From CAYVBJ01 sp964449075 (GTDB lineage Bacteria > Bacteroidota > Rhodothermia > Balneolales > Balneolaceae): a DNA stretch of 64,000 nucleotides. The stretch is taken from positions 1 to 64,000 of the forward strand of contig CAYVBJ010000017.1 of the NCBI GenBank assembly GCA_964449075.1. Reading direction: 5' to 3'. Under the pieces are notes generated by a model. It saw nothing but the letters and a program-made list of their open reading frames with translations, was not told the DNA's origin and did no database searches. Of this stretch, positions 62,293-64,000 are shown in pieces; within the stretch, counting starts at the first letter, position 1; every line of letters begins with the position of its first letter. Position numbers and translations under genes: made by a program.

Positions 62293-63785
62293 TCGAATCC
62301 CATATACCAGCACTCATTCCATTAACGTTTCTGGCTTTTTCGATCCTGATACCCATCTTTGGGATCTGGAAAGAGACGATCAGTTATCATTTAGCCGTTG
62401 CGGGCAGTGGTATTGCATCTGTCATCTCTGTAATTGGTTTTTTTGAATACCTGAACAGTGAACCTGTCCGGTATTTCTTTGGCGGCTGGGCTCCACCGGT
62501 TGGAATTGAGTTCGTCTATGACGGTTTATCATCATTCTTTGTTCTTGTAATAAATGTGGTTGCATTCCTGGTTTTAATCCACTCCAGGAACATCGGTGAT
62601 CTTGAATTCCCCGGAAAAAAGATGCCTTTTTATGCTCTTTCAATGCTCATGATGCTCGGTTTCAACGGCATGATTCTGACCGGCGACCTTTTCAACCTCT
62701 ATGTTTTTCTGGAGATCTCCTCACTTTCAAGTTATGCGCTGATCGCAATCGGGCAGAGGCAAGCTCCTTTTGCGTCATTCCGTTACCTGATTGTGGGTAC
62801 AGTGGGCGGATCATTTTACCTGCTCGGAGTCGGCTTTCTCTATACGGTAACCGGCACACTGAACATAATTGATATGACAGCTATGCTGCCGAGTTTTTAT
62901 ACGAACTCAGCAGTAATAACTGCCCTGATACTTATGGTAGCTGGAATCGGGGTGAAAGCTGCACTCTTTCCGTTACATGGCTGGCTTCCCGATTCATATA
63001 CATTTGCATCCTCCACTTCCACGGCGCTCATTGCACCCATAGGAACAAAAGTGGGTGCCTATATACTAATCCGGATAATACTCCACCTTTTCGGTGCCGA
63101 CCTTTCTGATGCAGTAATCCCGGTTACAACCATTGTGGGATCACTTGCATGTGCGGGTATTCTTTACGGATCCATTATGGCTATCGGTCAGACAGAAATG
63201 AAACGAATGCTTGCATACAGCAGTGTTTCCCAGATCGGATATATAATTATGGGGCTCAGTCTTGCCAATCCCCTGGGTTATGCAGGTGCACTGCTTCACG
63301 TACTGAATCATGCTGTTATGAAAGCCTGCCTGTTCCTCGTTGCCGGCAATCTCCGTTTAAAAGAGGGACATTCCGATATCAGCAGGTTTGATGATTCATA
63401 CCGTAAAAAATATCCCGGAACCATGTTTTCATTTTCAGTTGCAGCGATATCTATGGTGGGATTACCTCCGCTGGCCGGATTTTTCAGTAAGTGGTACCTG
63501 GCCCTGGGGACAATAGAAAATGAAAACTGGATTTTCCTGGCAGTGATACTGGTCAGTTCCCTGCTGAATGCCGTCTATTTCTTCAGGATTCTTGAAAAAG
63601 TTTATATGAGAAAACCGGAAGAAGATCTGTCTGAAGCAGCAGCATCAGCCACAGCAAATGTATCCGGAAATGAAGTTTCCGTAAGCATGATCACACCGAC
63701 CGCAATATTTGCAATTTCTCTGTTTGTGATAGGCTTTGCCAATGCAGTTATCGTATCAGCACTATTAAACATATTTCCCTTTTAA
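62289..63785 (+). CDS. mnhD: Mrp antiporter subunit D (MnhD/MbhH, NuoN/NuoM-like)
   Basis: A 498-residue antiporter subunit with about 14 helices, homologous to NuoL/M/N. Ion-path residues are in DLFNLYVFLEISSLSSYALIAIG (Glu), FRYLIVGTVGGSFYLLGVGF, GVKAALFPLHGWLPDSYTFA (Lys/His) and QTEMKRMLAYSSVSQIGYIIMG (Lys). It is followed after 29 bp by a second antiporter-like gene. Confidence 0.95.
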   Translation: MIESHIPALIPLTFLAFSILIPIFGIWKETISYHLAVAGSGIASVISVIGFFEYLNSEPVRYFFGGWAPPVGIEFVYDGLSSFFVLVINVVAFLVLIHSRNIGDLEFPGKKMPFYALSMLMMLGFNGMILTGDLFNLYVFLEISSLSSYALIAIGQRQAPFASFRYLIVGTVGGSFYLLGVGFLYTVTGTLNIIDMTAMLPSFYTNSAVITALILMVAGIGVKAALFPLHGWLPDSYTFASSTSTALIAPIGTKVGAYILIRIILHLFGADLSDAVIPVTTIVGSLACAGILYGSIMAIGQTEMKRMLAYSSVSQIGYIIMGLSLANPLGYAGALLHVLNHAVMKACLFLVAGNLRLKEGHSDISRFDDSYRKKYPGTMFSFSVAAISMVGLPPLAGFFSKWYLALGTIENENWIFLAVILVSSLLNAVYFFRILEKVYMRKPEEDLSEAAASATANVSGNEVSVSMITPTAIFAISLFVIGFANAVIVSALLNIFPF

Positions 63786-63814
63786 TGGATTTAGAACCGA
63801 AAATAAACTGATTA

Positions 63815-64000
63815 ATGGAATTCTCCTACGTACCTTTATATGCGATTCTGGCTTCGCTGATTGCGGTTCCGTTTATCCTTGTGAGCTCAGGAAAACCCAA
63901 TTTACGGGAATTCTGGACTATTCTTGCATCCCTGGTTAAGTTTATCCTGGTTTTAACCCTGCTGCCCGGTGCCATTGACGGCCAGACGGTTGAACTGAAC
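63815..64000 (+). CDS. Membrane subunit of the Mrp/Mbh-type operon, 5' part
   Basis: ATG 63815 opens a frame that continues in phase to the window end (62 codons). The visible part has two hydrophobic helices (YVPLYAILASLIAVPFILVS and ILASLVKFILVLTLLPGAI) separated by a charged loop, which resembles the start of NuoN/MrpD-type proteins. A second MrpD-like subunit would match the duplicated MbsH/MbsH' arrangement of archaeal Mbs complexes. The identity remains open because the protein is truncated. Confidence 0.6.
   Translation, partial: MEFSYVPLYAILASLIAVPFILVSSGKPNLREFWTILASLVKFILVLTLLPGAIDGQTVELN

Overview
The window looks like a chromosomal stretch of an environmental, probably marine or saline, bacterium of the Bacteroidota/Balneolota side of the tree. 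The lineage is inferred from content. There is a compact primary sigma factor of about 284 residues, a C-terminal sorting domain of the type IX secretion kind, TonB-dependent and FadL-type outer-membrane proteins, a short SprA-like surface protein, a beta-propeller sensor kinase and a fused actinobacterial-type 2-oxoglutarate dehydrogenase. Base composition is moderately AT-rich, except for a GC-rich Ig-repeat gene at the left edge. There are no rRNA genes, recognisable tRNAs, CRISPR arrays or transposases.

Layout. 1-1409: the end of a large Ig-like repeat adhesin, interrupted by a 100-N scaffold gap. 1489-11006: housekeeping and stress genes (clpB, macrodomain protein, S1/P1 nuclease, SRAP protein, universal stress protein, CBS-type site-2 protease, pyrophosphatase). 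11083-19245: prfA, then a divergent three-gene cluster of unknown function (asparagine-synthetase-like ligase, RaSEA-like radical SAM enzyme, halogenase-like flavoprotein), then purK, a second universal stress protein and a small membrane protein. 19356-29680: FadL-like porin, an RS-rich lipoprotein, a propeller sensor kinase/response regulator pair, the primary sigma factor, deoB and a GAF/degenerate-GGDEF protein. 29687-36791: pepF, the fused E2-E1 2-oxoglutarate dehydrogenase, folE2 and a eukaryote-like 6-pyruvoyltetrahydropterin synthase. 37283-43206: a TonB receptor and a secreted protein with a perfect 1.1-kb internal duplication, preceded by an 11-bp-periodic repeat array resembling Pho boxes. 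43368-48722: ftsH, thiL and an exbB/exbD operon. 48898-52419: the SprA-like protein, whose signal peptide lies upstream of any usual start codon. 52746-53865: rpsF-rpsR-rplI. 54137-59561: nuoL-nuoM-(pterin dehydratase)-nuoN. 59773-64000: a divergent Mrp-type antiporter operon in the gene order of archaeal Mbh/Mbs complexes, running off the right edge.

How the parts fit. Energy conversion dominates the right end: complex I antiporter-like subunits, a Mrp/Mbh-like membrane arm and ExbB/ExbD, which would energise the TonB receptor. FolE2, the PTPS and the pterin-4a-carbinolamine dehydratase are three steps of a tetrahydrobiopterin-type cycle, although their genes are dispersed. The best candidate for an undescribed system is the three-gene cluster at 12338-16247. 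The Mbh-order antiporter operon and the Pho-box-like array come next.
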